From contig JAOCPU010000003.1 in NCBI GenBank assembly GCA_035772785.1, positions 744,001-808,000 on the forward strand: DNA of 64,000 nt. The letters are read 5' to 3'. Numbering within the stretch: position 1 is the first letter of the stretch; the number at the start of each line of letters is the position of its first letter. The position numbers and the translations under genes are program-made. The notes below the pieces were generated by a model that did not search any database, was not told the DNA's origin, and worked only from the letters and a program-made list of their open reading frames with translations. This document shows, one piece after another, positions 1 through 14,149 of the stretch. This DNA is from Phlebiopsis flavidoalba (lineage: Eukaryota > Basidiomycota > Agaricomycetes > Polyporales > Phanerochaetaceae).

Positions 1-3000
1 CTATACAGCCCTATACGGCAGGGTCAACGACGTAACGGTGTCTCGGGATAATGACACGACACCTTTACGGAAGCCTTGGCGTGCGACTGCCGACTTGGGG
101 TCTGAACCATTGCCACTCGAATAACTCGTCAGGAAGGTCCTTCCGATTCCGGTAGAGGGCTGTCAGAATACGCCAGAGGGGTTCAGCGCCGTCTAAGAGT
201 CAATCTCGTTCCACTACCGTGGTAGTCCGCCTTGGCAGGGTTAGTGGAATGTGGCAGACCCTACACATTTGATCAAAATCAGTGTATGTCATATCGGAGG
301 CTATTTGAACCGACCTTGCGACAGTCGTTCTCCTTGAGCACCTTCGTGATATGCTGTAAATCCCTGACTTCATCGCCCGGTTTCTCTCGCGCATCCCTCT
401 CTTGAAAAAAGTGTGCGTGGTTTCGTGTGGTATCGGATCCCGGTTGGGTTTTTGAATGGTGCGCAGGTTTTGCTCGGCTTCTCACAAGGGATTATTGGAA
501 TCTCTTTGGCCAGTGAGAACGTCCGTGCCCTTGGCACCGTACTGTCGACGAACACGCGATGTGTGGATTTTTTCCTGGTGTCAAGCATGAATAAAACTCT
601 TCAATACAAAAAGCGATAGAGCATACCAATCCCAGCGGTAGAGATCCCCAATCGCATCGTCATAACGACGGTGATGTATCGGAATGGTGCAATACCGAAT
701 TCAGGTGTTGACAGGCCGTATGGAGAGGCCGTGCGAGAGCTTAACCTCGAGTCCGTCTTTCAAGGGGAAACCGTAGAGCGGTAACGTAACGGGGAATTCG
801 GCATGGGTTGGTCCACTTTCTCGGTATGGCCGCAAATGAATGTGACAGGAAGAACCGAACCCGGGTCTGGGGCAGACCGTAGTGTGCAGCTTGGATGGAT
901 CGCAAAACCGGACTCCCTCCCTCCCGTGGTACCTGCTTCGCTCGATCAGCATTCGAAGGGTGTGGAATAAGCAAGGAAACGTACCCCATAGCGACCAGTG
1001 CGCGCACGAGGAACTTCAGGCCGCCAACATTTATACCTCCCTTAACGCGATAAAGTACCGATTCGCCTGGACCGCATTCAGGTTGTAAATGCCAAAAATC
1101 CGCGGACGTTCTCGATGACCAGAAGAAACACGAATTTCGGTTCGGTAAAGTCGACCCATGATAGAGGACGGTTGAGTATAAGATGGCTCTTTTGCGATCG
1201 CTCGCCCGTTTGGAAGGACATGGTTCAATGTTGAATGCGGTTGAAGTGACTGACCAACGGTATTACGGTGGAGATTTATGAGTCAGATCGTGACAAGGGT
1301 AAGACGCACCATGGGAATCCTGCAACAATGCAGGTCGATAAAATCACCGGGTTTGATGGGTTTAGGAAGGGTGCGAAGAGCGGAGTGATCATAAGGCAGA
1401 AATTGCGTGGTCTATCCGTCGAGTCGAGTCCAGCCGGGTACACTAAACGTCTTCACTGCATCTCGCAGCGCTATATTCGAGCATTGGTTGAAAACATCCG
1501 TTTCTGGTGAGTTCTTCCTGAATACCCAGTCAGCTGACTGGGCTGTGAGAGCAGAATTGCAAAGCTTACTTGAGTGTCAGGGCCGCGGATGGTGCTATCT
1601 CAATTTTGCATGCGTTCAACTTCAAACATCCGGCCTGCTGCATTGAAAGTCCAAAAGCACCAACACCTCCAAAAGGATCCAATGTTCGTAACGGGCCAGG
1701 CCTTGAGCACTGCCTGTTAAAGTTGTGTATGTCTTCCGATTTCTTCTTATCATCTCTCCAACAGACAATGCAAATCTCCGGCGCTTGGAACGCCCATTGA
1801 GCTTGGTCACGTTTTCCCATTTCGTGACGATCAATCTCGGGAATATCGTGATATTTGACGAAGCAAATATAGGGAATACGGAGACTTCTATCGAGGTAGA
1901 GCTTCCAAATCGCGGGTGGGTAGGGAGAAGTAATTGACCACCCTGCACTTGCGGGATGAGTGCGCGAGTTGCGCTGACTTCAAGGACATATTGCAGGATT
2001 CGATGGGGTCGTCAACGATAGGAGATGCCTCTTTTGTACTGTCAGCTCATTATTAAGGGGATACAACACCGGGTGTGGAGAGGCTTACACCTCGTCTTTA
2101 ACAATCAGCGTCGTCGTCACTAGCCAGCTGTAGAATATCGTGATTCATGCGACCTAAAGGCTCTACACTAAGCATGCACAGCCTAGAGACCTAGAGCGCT
2201 GCTGTCAAAATTTGAAGCCCGACGTCATCTGCGCCAATGGTACATGTAAATCATCCATTCGTGCGGCCCTATTCAGCATCACAAAATCGTTGATGTGTGA
2301 TAAGATGACGCACGCAGTGAAAGGCTGACGACGTCCTTCCCCCCTACGTCGGTATGCTTTTGTGGAGAACTCAGTCCACATTTCTCGGCACTTGCCTTAG
2401 AGCAAAGCTTTGTCAACAGGGTCCTGGAAGGATGAGGGACCAGTTAACAACGATTGTCTTAGAGTCGTCGTCTGTAGGACAGAGTAAGAAGCAGGCACCG
2501 CATCCGACTGGTTCTGGAGGGGGCGATGGACTTGAAGCTGCATTGGGTATCTTAGATGTGACATCTCGGGAAAAGTCGTGGTAAACCAACCTGTAAGAAG
2601 AAAACCGCGTCCCTCGTCCTGAGGACTATGTCGTGTTCCAGCTCCGAGGATGCGAGACCTTCCTGCCTGCCGCCGTCAGCATTGGAGCTGCTTGTGTTGG
2701 GTCCCGCGGAACACTTGTCAACGATAATAAAGGAATTTGACGAAGGGCAATGAGTCGCATATGTCTCCGTAAGAGCAGATCTCGTAAGTGTTCGTGGAAG
2801 TACCTTGCCGGATTTAACATACATGTATCATTGGAGTTTACGGAGTTAGTAACAATACTGTCCTGCCTTGCATGAGACGTCTTTGATTGCGTGTTCGAAC
2901 CATCGTACAATGGGCCTGTTTAGAGTGCGTGTAATTGTAAAACGTAAACAAGTGCGCTCAAAACCTGCCCATCTCGTTGAGGTTGCCTTCAACATTTTCA

Positions 3001-4929
3001 CCTGTATTGTTAAAGCTTCACCAGATGATAGATCCGCTACTATGGCCGGCGCTTGGAGATGGTGTCCTCCGTTAACGGTATGGTGGTATTGGTTCCCGAT
3101 AGCGAAAAAACCCGGGAAGGGTGCATTTTGGTACAAAAACGACGTCGCCCACCTACAACTGTGAACATCTATATCTTTCCCCCCATAATGACACAGGTCT
3201 TACTTTATAATTCCACGCCACTCTAACCATATACAGCCCAATATTTCCTTCACTGGCGGCCTTCACGCGGGAAGTAAGGGATTCCCTCGTCCTGATTTCC
3301 TTCGCAATACTCGATCAACTCTCTTCCTCTCCGGTCTTGCTCCCCCCTGCGCGCGCTCTGCAGTGACGGGATGGAGCCGGCCAGAACCTTGAGCTGTTCA
3401 GGAAAAAGGCCTTCCGCAAGCTTGTGAATGAGCGGCGTCACGGTCGTGCTTGTCTGGTACTCGGGCTGCAAGACGCGTAAGTCAATGTTCTTCGTGCTGA
3501 AGAGACTATTGCGAGGCCGTAGAGGCCGTGTGCGACAGAAAGAGGCAGGTGGACTTGATGCTGCGCGTCGAAGTCCCTTATGTAGGCGGGACAGGAACGG
3601 AGAGCTTTATAACTCTCATTCTCCTCCGTCATTGTCTTAGAAAACGTCTAGCACCATAGCTTCCTGTGGACGCATCCCAGGGGTAATGAAACTTTTTGTT
3701 GATGTTATCAAAGAGGACTTACCTTGCGATGGCGTGTCCTTCTATGTCTCCGACGCGCTGTGAGTGAGAGCCATGTCACTAGAACTTCCAATTGTGACCA
3801 CAGTAAACTATGTTCATATGGGTGAAGCTTTGGCCCGTGAACAGACCTTAGGGGGATTTCATGGGAGATGTTAAAGCTCATATGTGAGCTGGGCGACCTG
3901 TGTGGTGGCCTCTGTAGAATGGGTTCGCAAATCTTGCGATATGATTCCCGCGGTAACGCCCTTAAGCTCGATACCGTAAGTCGTATTGAGGATCTGGATG
4001 TGCACATCAACTACACGCCAATTGAGGCAACCGATCTTGCCAGAGCCGGACTGTCAACTATACTTACTCCGTCCGAGATATAATCCATGTGCAAGGGGTT
4101 GTGGATCCCCCCCCCCCCCGGCGAAGGCCGTTCTCTAAAGGTGAGAACTCCTGACTTGCACGGGATGGGGCAGAATCGCCATCGTCTAGTTTCAGTCGTC
4201 GTCTTGGACACCACTTGCGTCCTCCCTCGTGGAGAACCGAACCGGGTTCCGACATAAGCCATACGGCCACGAGATGCCGAGCCGAGTCAATTCATATGAT
4301 CGATACTTCTATAGTCGTTTCTGCTGGTTGGGAATCGAAGATCACAAAGTCTGTAAAGTATGCGCACACAAGGGCTTTTTTGACACCCGTATTCTTCCTG
4401 GTCTTCACCGAATATGAGGGTTGTCGGGGCCTTCTCCACTTCATAGTCATCATCGTCCGGGTTGTAATAAACCTCATGCGTATCACCCTCATTGAGAGAC
4501 GCGTAAGTATGTCGCAGATATACAGACGCGAAACATACTAAGGTATAAGCGAGAGGATCTCGTCCTCTTCCTCAGGCTACTACATACTCAAATTAACCTC
4601 GTATTATAGCAGAGGATCATCGATGCAACGCACTCACACGGCCAATTATCACTTTCCCCCTCCTCGCCGTACCCTTTCTCTTCTCTACGCCTTGGCCCGG
4701 ACCGCGTTTGAGTACCCACCAGCGTCCGCTGTGAGCTGCTCAACCCTGCACGAAAGTTCGCAGGAGAGCTACCTGCAGTGCCCTCTACCCTGCGACGCGT
4801 GCTGTGAACGCGCAAAGGGCGAGCTATTGCTCGTGCGCGCTGTCGCCCCGGAGAGAAAGTCTCGCGCCGAGGTCCCTTCCTCACCGAAACTGACTTCGAA
4901 CGCGTTTTCGGCCTATTTCGCGGAGGCAT
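1..4929 (-). CDS. DNMT1-type DNA (cytosine-5) methyltransferase, 3' end off the left edge
   Basis: Transfers a methyl group from SAM to cytosine in nuclear DNA. The likely start is the ATG at 4929 (MPPRNRPKTRSKS...), followed by a basic disordered N-terminus. Replication-foci (RFD) segments lie at about 4450-3700 (LTDFVIFD-like text, then an acidic DDDDYEVEKAPT stretch just before). BAH-like segments lie at about 3450-2300 (HxRWFEHA, then ELEHDIVLRTRDAFFL). The catalytic domain fills about 1900-1: motif I DPFGGVGAFGL (near 1650), AGFPC then QPHS (near 1340 and 1230, motif IV apparently split by an intron), LNRPLSWVDF, HYGLPQTRVRFFL (motif VIII, near 860), DDAIGDLYRWDW, IRYHTKPRT, and ARQGFRK joined through a 52 bp intron to GLY at the window edge. 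The order and wording match basidiomycete RFD-BAH-MTase proteins. Motifs IX and X would be outside the window. Many single-base frameshifts are present; I infer sequencing error rather than a pseudogene. Confidence 0.85.
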
Positions 4930-5774
4930 CCCAGTGTCGTAATTCTGCGTATATCTCAGCACTGTTGTTTGATATCAAAATGCATGTTTAGATGGGAAAC
5001 ATATAGAAAAAAGCAAGGATTAGAGATATAGATTGTGCTCGAGCAACAGCTGATCGCGCTGCTGCTCGTGTAAGGCGGATGAAAAGAGAAGCGCCGAGTC
5101 AAACTTTTTTTCTTCCTCCGAGGGTCAACACGCGGTGGCCTTCCCCGAGGAAGACCGACGCCACATGTAGTTTCCTACTGTAGCATGCATAAATGCGCGC
5201 GTAGAATCCTCATGTCATTCAAACATTGATAATTTACAATAATGGGTTGACCCAAAACGTTTATATTGGGTTACAGTGTCGTACACATTTGAGTTAATTG
5301 CAACATGGCGGAGAAGCGAGAGTCCTTGACACAAGCAACAATTACTTAGAAAACAGGATATCAGAAGAGGAAATAGATCGCTTCGACTTCACCATTCGCC
5401 GGGGGAATGTGTTCGTTGAAGACGTGGAGGTACAATGCTAACGAATGAGCGGGAAGGAGAGCGAGATCGTAAAGATGGAACGGGGAAAAGAACATGAGGC
5501 GGCGACCAACGAAGGGGAACAACAAACACACCAGAGATGCGGGCCTCTTCGCCTCCATCGCGGGGAACGTGTAGAGTACGAGGGGAAACGGCGAATGACG
5601 GCTAGCTGGAAGGATGGGTCGCACAGAGTGATGGGTATGCGTGCGCGGCGAGGATCGTGGGTGGCATTAGGCGGGCAGTAGTTTCGTACCGGAGAGGAGA
5701 GAACCTTTACATCTAATCGTCACATTTACGAATACAGCCTTGAGGTTACCGGGGGAGGGGCGAGCGCATTCCAT
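4930..5774. other. Intergenic between DNMT and HOG1 3' end
   Basis: AT-richer DNA with no recognised gene. A short plus-strand reading starting at the ATG at 5304 gives MAEKRESL and, after one assumed base, a frame containing ENRISEEEIDRFDF and RRGNVFVEDVEV that stops at about 5440. It looks charged and protein-like but is only about 45 residues and matches nothing I know. It could be an exon of an unrecognised gene or chance. Confidence 0.25.
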
Positions 5775-7625
<1,851 letters not shown>

Positions 7626-8329
7626 GGACTACGCTGGCGTCGAGCGGAGCCTTGGGTAGAATAGAGCAGGTGGAGTTGGTGGACGGTTGAAAGAGCTGGT
7701 CGCCTTGAGCGGGGTGCGTTGGTGATATACAGAGTAAGACCCAAACGGTTCCACTGTAGGCCTTCCATTATCATCCCGTCATCGCTTATGTAAGCTGCCC
7801 CTAACCTCACTTGCCCCTTGTTCCTGTCTTTCTCTCCTTCCGCCACATCTTCTGCTTCTATCCATATTTTTGCATTAATGTCTCTCTTAATACCCCTCAA
7901 TTCTAGTCTCGCTTTGAATGCTCTCCCATAAGACGGTATTATCCTGGCCATTTCTTGTGGACTTATGCCCAGCTATGACGTAGCGAGCAGAGTAGACGCT
8001 CACCACGGAAATTGTGTACCTTTGTCTTCACCAGGCACAAAGTACATCCAGGCCCTTGTGCCCAATGTCTGTCCTCTCAAACCAGCGCCTGGAATTATTG
8101 TGACAAAATAAAGAGACAGCTTGTTACATCCAACAAATCGTAGACAAGAGTGGCTGGCGATGAAGGTACCCAGCGAGCAGACCCCAGTCGCGTCTTGCTC
8201 AAAGGGTCGTGTGTAAGCGACTGGTTGTAAGCACGTCATGTCAGACACGCCTGTCGTCCTGCGCGCAGACGCGTATATTTCTCATCCACGTCCACCTCTA
8301 CCACCCGTCCTTTTCACCAAAGCACAACC
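7626..8329. promoter_or_regulatory. Shared divergent promoter of HOG1 and MCR1
   Basis: The two start codons face away from each other, 704 bp apart, with no gene between them. The MCR1 side carries a pyrimidine-rich leader (TCCACCTCTACC at about 8291) right before its ATG and an AT-rich TATAT at about 8274. No operator could be assigned with certainty. The arrangement means both genes must share this segment for 5' control. Confidence 0.6.
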
Positions 8330-9640
8330 ATGTCGTTCGTTAGGGCATCCCTCAGGGCGCGTAACGTCGTAGGTTGCATATGAACCGTATGCATATATGT
8401 TTTGATGACCCCCTAGCTTGCCGGCGCGCGCCGCTACAACTCTACCACCCCTCCTACTCAAAAAGCATCCTCCAACTGGCCTCTGCTTCTGGCTGGTTCC
8501 GGTATGTCGTGCTCTACTGCAATCCAGTAAACGCTCTAACACCCCACAGGCGTCGCTGGCCTCGGCGCGTATGTCTATCTCGACCGTTCCGGTAAGCCCG
8601 AGGTGAAGGCCAAGAAGCAGCAGGAGAAGAGCCTCTCGACCCCGGACAACTTTGTCGACTTCAAGCTGAAGAAGGTCGTACCCTACAACCACAACACTGC
8701 CACGTATGTTCTACTGCACCTGACCTGAATTGCAAGAGCTGATTTTTCCCGGCCAGATACATCTTCGAGCTGCCCGAGGGCGAGGCCTCGCTTTCTCCCC
8801 GTCGCGTCCTGTGTTGTTGTCAAGTCGGCGAGCGACTCCGCTGCACCCCTTCTCGGCAAGAACGAGAAACCCATCATCCGCCCATACACCCCCACCCTCG
8901 TCGTCCGACCTCGAAGGCGAGCTGCACTTCATCATTAAGCGCTATGAGGAGGGCAAGATGTCCCAGCACATCCACAACCTCAAGCCTGGAGACAAGCTTG
9001 GTATCAAGGGCCCTATCATGAAGATTCCCTTACAAGGGTGCGTTTTAGTTAGGACAGTGTGTTTATGTTCTACACTCATATTATCACAGCCAACGAGTTT
9101 GAACAAATTGGCATGATTGCAGGCGGTAGCGGCATGTACGTTTTTATATGTTTTTTTCTACATGAATTTAATACTCACAGAGCGCGTAGCACCCCCATGT
9201 ACCAGGTTCTGCAGCATGCGCTCGCTGACCCCGCCAACAAGACCAAGTTTACTCTCGTCTTCGCCAACGTCTCTCCCAAGGACATCCTCCTGAAGGAAGA
9301 GTTCGACACCCTGAAGGCAAGCACCCGGACACTCACATCTCAACATTGTCTACACCGTTGACAAGCCGGACGAGGCGTGGAAGGCTGATGTCGGTCACAT
9401 CAACAAGGCCCTCATCCAGCAGCATATCCCCCCTGCGTCCCTCGCTGACAAGGTCAAGGTCTACATCTGCGGTCCTCCTGGCCAGGTCAATGCTATTGCG
9501 GGTAAGAAGGACGGTATGAAGCAGGGTCCCCTCGGCGGCCTCCTCAAGGAACTCGGATACACCGAGGAGCAGGTGATTATCTCCTCGAGAGCATGTTATA
9601 CTGTTAATTGACCTGCTTCTTTTAGGTCTTCAAATTCTAG
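8330..9640 (+). CDS. MCR1: Mitochondrial NADH-cytochrome b5 reductase
   Basis: FAD flavoprotein that passes electrons from NADH to cytochrome b5 and related acceptors at the mitochondrial outer membrane and intermembrane space. Exon 1 (8330-8368, MSFVRASLRARNV) and exon 2 (8417-8501, LAGARRYNSTTPPT) form a basic, hydroxylated mitochondrial targeting sequence. Exon 3 (8550-8703) holds a membrane span (LLLAGSGVAGLGAYVYL across the exon 2/3 joint). Exon 4 from 8757 starts the FAD domain (YIFELPEGE, then IIRPYTPT, the FAD-binding RPYT motif, and GDKLGIKGPIMKIP). The NADH lobe has AGGSGITPMYQ across an intron and VYICGPPGQ. The last exon encodes VFKF and stops at 9640. Expected about 340 residues. 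Frame breaks occur near 8800, 8900 and 9325, each a one-base indel that restores the family text when ignored. Confidence 0.93.
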
Positions 9641-9780
9641 ATTATAGAGCGACAGTAAACGTATTGTTATAGCTATCATTTTGTCGAACAATGCTCAGCC
9701 TACGTCTTTCCATCTCCAACTGAGTACGAAGCGGCTTTTCTACCACCGAGGACTGCCTGACACTACTTCCCTTCAGAATC

Positions 9781-10489
9781 ATGAGCAAGGATCCACAGGA
9801 GACACTCGCCCTGCAGCCACTTTCTGATTCGGACGGGAGCGATTGAGTTCGTTCAGAAGCGCCATGCCTTTGTACTCACCTGCGTTCAAGGACGGTGGTA
9901 GTGTTTTTATGGATATCTGTCGACGTGGTGCCTCAAGGCCTCATGGCGCTAAACTCTCGACTGACACGGATCGTTTCCCAAAGATGCAACTCAACAAGGG
10001 ACTGTACCGCGTTTAAAAAAACAGCGAAGGTCTGTGGTCGACTTTTCGTCAGGCTGTTAGTAAGTGCTAACCAGCCACCAGAATGACCGAATGTTTGTGA
10101 GTATTAGGATGCGCCCTTTCTCATCGCGCCGCAGACTGAGTCCGGGGTGCTTCTCTTCGTCCATGTTATGTGAACTGGATTCTTCTCGAACTGCCTGCGG
10201 CATCAGCGCGCAGGTTTCTACCCACCGAGATACGGCACGACAGCCCCACTTCCCGTTGGATCTCACTGATTACTTTGAGGACTTTCGGAGCCGACAGCAC
10301 GCCTTGACAGGAGTCTATGCCACAGAGATTGCAGGCCGTCGTTGTTTATTGATGCTTGCACATTCATTTCTAGGTCCCTTCATCCGAGTGAGGGATCGCC
10401 GCTGTCATCTCGACACGCAGTCGTCTGATGCATTGAACGAAGATATAGGGGAGTTGGGTGGACAAGTGGAAGGCCAACAAGTGTTTTAA
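9781..10489 (+). CDS. Unidentified possible gene downstream of MCR1
   Basis: Not recognised. An ATG at 9781 opens MSKDPQETLALQPLSDSDG. If one base is assumed missing near 9845 the frame continues as SSFRSAMPLYSPAFKDGG and FPKMQLNKGLYR, ending in WSTFRQAV near 10052. Another open frame (10064-10489) contains LDLTDYFEDFRSRQH and stops at 10489. The first half reads like a real, soluble, slightly acidic protein; the join to the second half is a guess. It could also be two unrelated chance frames. Confidence 0.3.
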
Positions 10490-10664
10490 GGCACACCTTC
10501 ATGCGGTGAAAGGTCTGTATAAAACGTTGACATGACGTGAAACGCTCTGTGCTGAATGCTTTCGTGACAGCTCGGGATCTCCGCTGGTGGGCCATGCCTC
10601 GCTCCAGCTTGGGCCTTTCGTGCAAGTATCTTCTCAATCACACTGTGCCGGTGCCGAAGCGCGG

Positions 10665-10670
10665 TATAAG
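10665..10670 (+). promoter_or_regulatory. TATA-like box of secreted gene A
   Basis: TATAAG sits 51-56 bp upstream of the ATG at 10721, a plausible spacing for a short fungal leader. It is the only clear TATA-like element next to a recognised start in this part of the window. Confidence 0.4.
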
Positions 10671-10720
10671 AGGACATGTGCTCATTAGTAAAAGTGCAAG
10701 GGACTCCCTTCTACTGCATA

Positions 10721-11579
10721 ATGGCCCCTACTTGGAAGTCCTTCGCAGTTTCTACTCGCCGCAGCAGCTACGGGAAAGCGCTTTCAGCGCATGCTGACTG
10801 CTCCGCGCTGGGCAGCGGCGCGAGTGATTCGTTTCCCCGGCAGCTTCAGGCTCGCTGCGCACGATGCTGTCGCTGGAAACTACCAACCACTCTCGGCCCT
10901 GGCGAACTCTCTTACCGCTCCCGGAACCTCCTTCTTCATTATCTTTCGGTATGTACCAACTACATGCCTCCAATCCTCATTGAGCTGATTGCGAACTGTT
11001 GTAATGCAGGCTTCGGGTGGATCAAACAACGGCTTTGTCAATCCTTGGACCATGTCGGGAGGGGCCGCGCTCGATCAGCTCTCAAAGTTCATACAGCTAC
11101 ATACCTTGCGCCCATTCACACTGCTCCCTCGGCCGCTCGGCGCTGTGTACGACCCGTAAACCCAAGCTACCCCAGTCGCGACTTCGGGGCCCTGGTTGAC
11201 TTGGTCTAACAACATTTGCTCCGCCCTCGGGCATTTCTTCTGCTCTGTCGTAAGCATCCTAGCGTGCCATTATTATACTTTCACACTAAAACCACTTGTG
11301 TAGCCGAACACGACGTCTGCAGGAAACGAAATTTTAGCCGCATATGGGCACACCGATCTCTTCTTCTTGTGCACGAGCTATCTGAACACGGGCTCGCAAT
11401 CCTTCAAATGCCCTTTGTTATACAACGCCTCTACCACTTTCCAGCCAAGCAGCACTCCAGCGTATTATGGCTCTGCTTGCAAGGCTGTAACGGGTATCTT
11501 TTGTTCCAGTTTGATTTTTGATAGTGTCTCCGAAGTATCTGGGAAGCGATACAATGATTATAAACGGTTTCCATCGTGA
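10721..11579 (+). CDS. Small secreted protein, tandem copy A
   Basis: Function unknown. ATG at 10721 starts MAPTWKSFAV; ignoring one base gives a hydrophobic LLAAAATG core and a cleavage-like ALSAHADC, a typical signal peptide. The mature start DCSALGSGASDSFPGSFRL is followed by HDAVAGNYQPLSALANSLT and FFII. A GTATGT...ATGCAG intron (about 10949-11009) leads to ASGGSNNGFVNPWTMSGG. A third exon encodes NTTSAGNEILAAYGHTDLFF, LCTSYLNTGSQSFKCPLLYN and PAYYGSACKAVTG, with cysteines suited to disulfides. The last stop is uncertain (11579 is the furthest open one). Paralogous to the gene at 12045 in the same orientation, so a tandem duplication. It resembles uncharacterised secreted proteins of agaricomycetes; I can assign no enzyme motif. 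Confidence 0.65.
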
Positions 11580-12044
11580 CGAGCGTCGTCCAATATCTTT
11601 GTCAGTCCTCGCTCTGTGTAATGAAACGTGTTTACATCGTGTTTACATGAGCTATGGTTTCACTGTTCCATCTTTTCCCACGGCCACTCTGGTCAGTGCG
11701 GCGCGCCAAATCCCCTCGCTTTGAATTGACCTTAGGGATGCTCAATTCCTTCAATAGGTGAGCTCCTTCAAACGTGCTAACGGCGCTGGAAATAGACTCT
11801 GAAATTTTCGTAGAATGGCAAGGCGGGACGCTGGACTGTCGTGTTGGAAGCCCTCTACAGAAGCTACCTCATTGGCAAACGCCATGGGCTGCATTCCTGA
11901 GGCTACCGATGTCATGCGCACACGGACAGAAGTTACCGTGAACTCATTAGGTTCCTCGAGCGGTCTCATCACGCCGCTAACTACGCGCAGTACATTATAC
12001 GAGGCAAACAGAGAAGTGCACCCTGCCCGGGCATCGATTCAAAG

Positions 12045-12745
12045 ATTGAAGCTCCTCAAGTCCCTCATCTCGGTACTCACTATCGCAGTCTCAGTATATG
12101 CCGACTGCTCGGGGCTGGGCAGTGACTCGTTCCCTGGAAACTTCAGACTTTGTCGCTCATGACGCAGTTGCCGGAACGACGACACCCCTGACGTTGGCCA
12201 ATTCGCTCACACGTCCCTATGACCGCTTTTTATATCCTTTCGGTGAGTGGACTATTATTTTCCAACCAATTTCACGACGTACTTACTGAAGAACGGTGAC
12301 ACATAGGCTTCAGGAGGCTCGAACAACGGGCTTCGTCAACCTCACTATGTCAGAAGGCATCATTTCCTCTCAAAGCTCTAGCCCGAATCTATCGCCAATC
12401 CCACTCCCTTGGTGTTGCCGTGGACAGTCATCGAAGTGAGAAACGTCCGTTCCCATCCCCCAGGACCTTGGCCGACGTGGTCGAACACATTCGCTGCCCC
12501 TTCCGAGGTTTTTTTCTGCGCAGTGGTAAGTTCTCACACATGTCAGTATTTCGCCACCTCACGTTTGTGCAGCCCAACCCCGCGCCGAGCGGTCAAGATA
12601 TTCTTGCTGCCTACGGGCATACTTTTGATCTCTTTCTTTTTGTGCGAGAGCGGCTTTGCTCCGACTCCCCAAGACATTCAAACGCTCCCTCTTGTACTAA
12701 TGCATACCAAAAAAACACACGTACCAGATAGCACCTCCTTTCTAT
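12045..12745 (+). CDS. Small secreted protein, tandem copy B
   Basis: Paralogue of the gene at 10721. The start region reads ATTG followed by AAGCTCCTCAAG; removing one T gives MKLLKSLISVLTIAVSVYADC, a good signal peptide ending just before the conserved cysteine. Shared text with copy A: DCSGLGSDSFPGNFRL, HDAVAGTTTPLTLANSLT, SGGSNNGFVN after an intron at about 12243-12306, TWSN, FFCAVV before a second intron, and ILAAYGHTFDLFL. The intron positions relative to these motifs are the same in both copies. Outside the motifs the two have diverged strongly, so the duplication is old. Function unknown; extracellular or cell-wall role inferred only from the signal peptide. Confidence 0.6.
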
Positions 12746-14100
12746 GAGGGGATCTACCTGCAAGCCAGGTGACTGTGCTCTTTCAAAAAGCAGTCTAGGT
12801 CGAACGGTCTGTAGAGTCACTAGGTCAATCTCTCCCGCACTAGATTATTATAGCTGTCTAAAGTAATATGCTGTTCGAGCATTTTTTACGAAACATTTGA
12901 ATCATTCAAGGGATATTACCCAAACATGCAGCAGTACAGAAAAGATTTGTTGTAACAGTAGTGAGTGATCCTCGCGCCAGAAATCCGACCAGCCAGCCGA
13001 CACGGTCTCCCTTTATGGCGATTATATCATGGGAGTGATAGTAATACTGAAGCTAGTCTCGCCAAGGGCGGGGGACTGAAGCAAACAATCATCAGATAGG
13101 GTGGTGCACAGAGAGTCGCCAAAAATCATGTCAACGTCATTGTGTGCATGCGTTAAAATTCATCGCCACAATCCTTTCTCTCTCATCCTATACGATGCCA
13201 CCAGCGAGACTCTCAGTCGTCCATCTATGAGCTAATAGTAATATGTTCAGATATAACACACGGAATGTATCAACAATATTTAAACGTTGAACGTTTTGAA
13301 AACGTTTTGAACTGTGGCCGGAGCGCAAAGTTGCGAGACAAGCGTTTGTCGCTTGGGCTGACACTTAGGTAAGCCAATACTTAGCAGCATAATCCCAAAA
13401 AACGAGAGCTTGTCAAACGTAAAATTGCGACTACGCGTGCGCCGCGAGGCCGTACTGGCATATCTCATTTGACCTCCTCGGTTCGGTCCTCCGCAACACA
13501 TGAGCGGTGGTTCTTCCTCACGACCGAATTGCCACGACCCAGGGCCGCCATCTCTAGGGGAAACCCTCTGATGCACACGTGAATTATCCACAGAGAAAGA
13601 GAATGGGTCTCCCCAAGCCACGCCGCTCTCTCTCTGTCTCAAAGGACACCGAGACCTGTAGATATGGTCTGCCTGTCCCCGTCTCTAGCTTCTACGCTGG
13701 GATCGTCTTCAAAGTTCGCGCGCGTGTGCTCATCTCACACAACCTAGGTTCATCCTCGCCAGCTAAACTAGAAAGAGCCCCCGCCTTCTGGCGAAGGGGA
13801 AAGACACCTGTCCTTCCGAGCGCCCGAGCTCATAGGACGAGAGAGAATCCCTCCACTTGATCGCGAGCTATCGGAGCTGACTGGGGCAATGTTGCGTCTG
13901 TCCGTCGGGACTGGAGCTCTGGGCTGGTCGACCACCAAAGTAGAACGATTTGAAATGGTGCGCAGCGAGGAGGACGAAGGAGCTTTTAAAAATGGTCAGG
14001 GGGGGGGACTACCCCTGAGGGGGGCCTCCTCGAGCGAGCTAATAGCCAGGCACGCCACGGTTTGTTTACCTCCTCCTCTACTTCAACGGAAACGCGCACA
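12746..14100. other. Intergenic, no gene recognised
   Basis: About 1.35 kb between copy B and the ubiquitin hydrolase. Short open frames exist on both strands but show no family text, no matching intron pattern and no sequence continuity. The right end should hold the promoter and first exon of the hydrolase, whose exact start I cannot fix. Confidence 0.4.
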
Positions 14101-14149
14101 GCCGGAACGCTCACTATACTCTGTTAATTCCTTCTGCACCCCCTGCGAG

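Noticed and set aside
13280..13860. Overlapping open frames on both strands before UBP2
   Set aside because: No family text and no codon continuity with the UBP2 exons.
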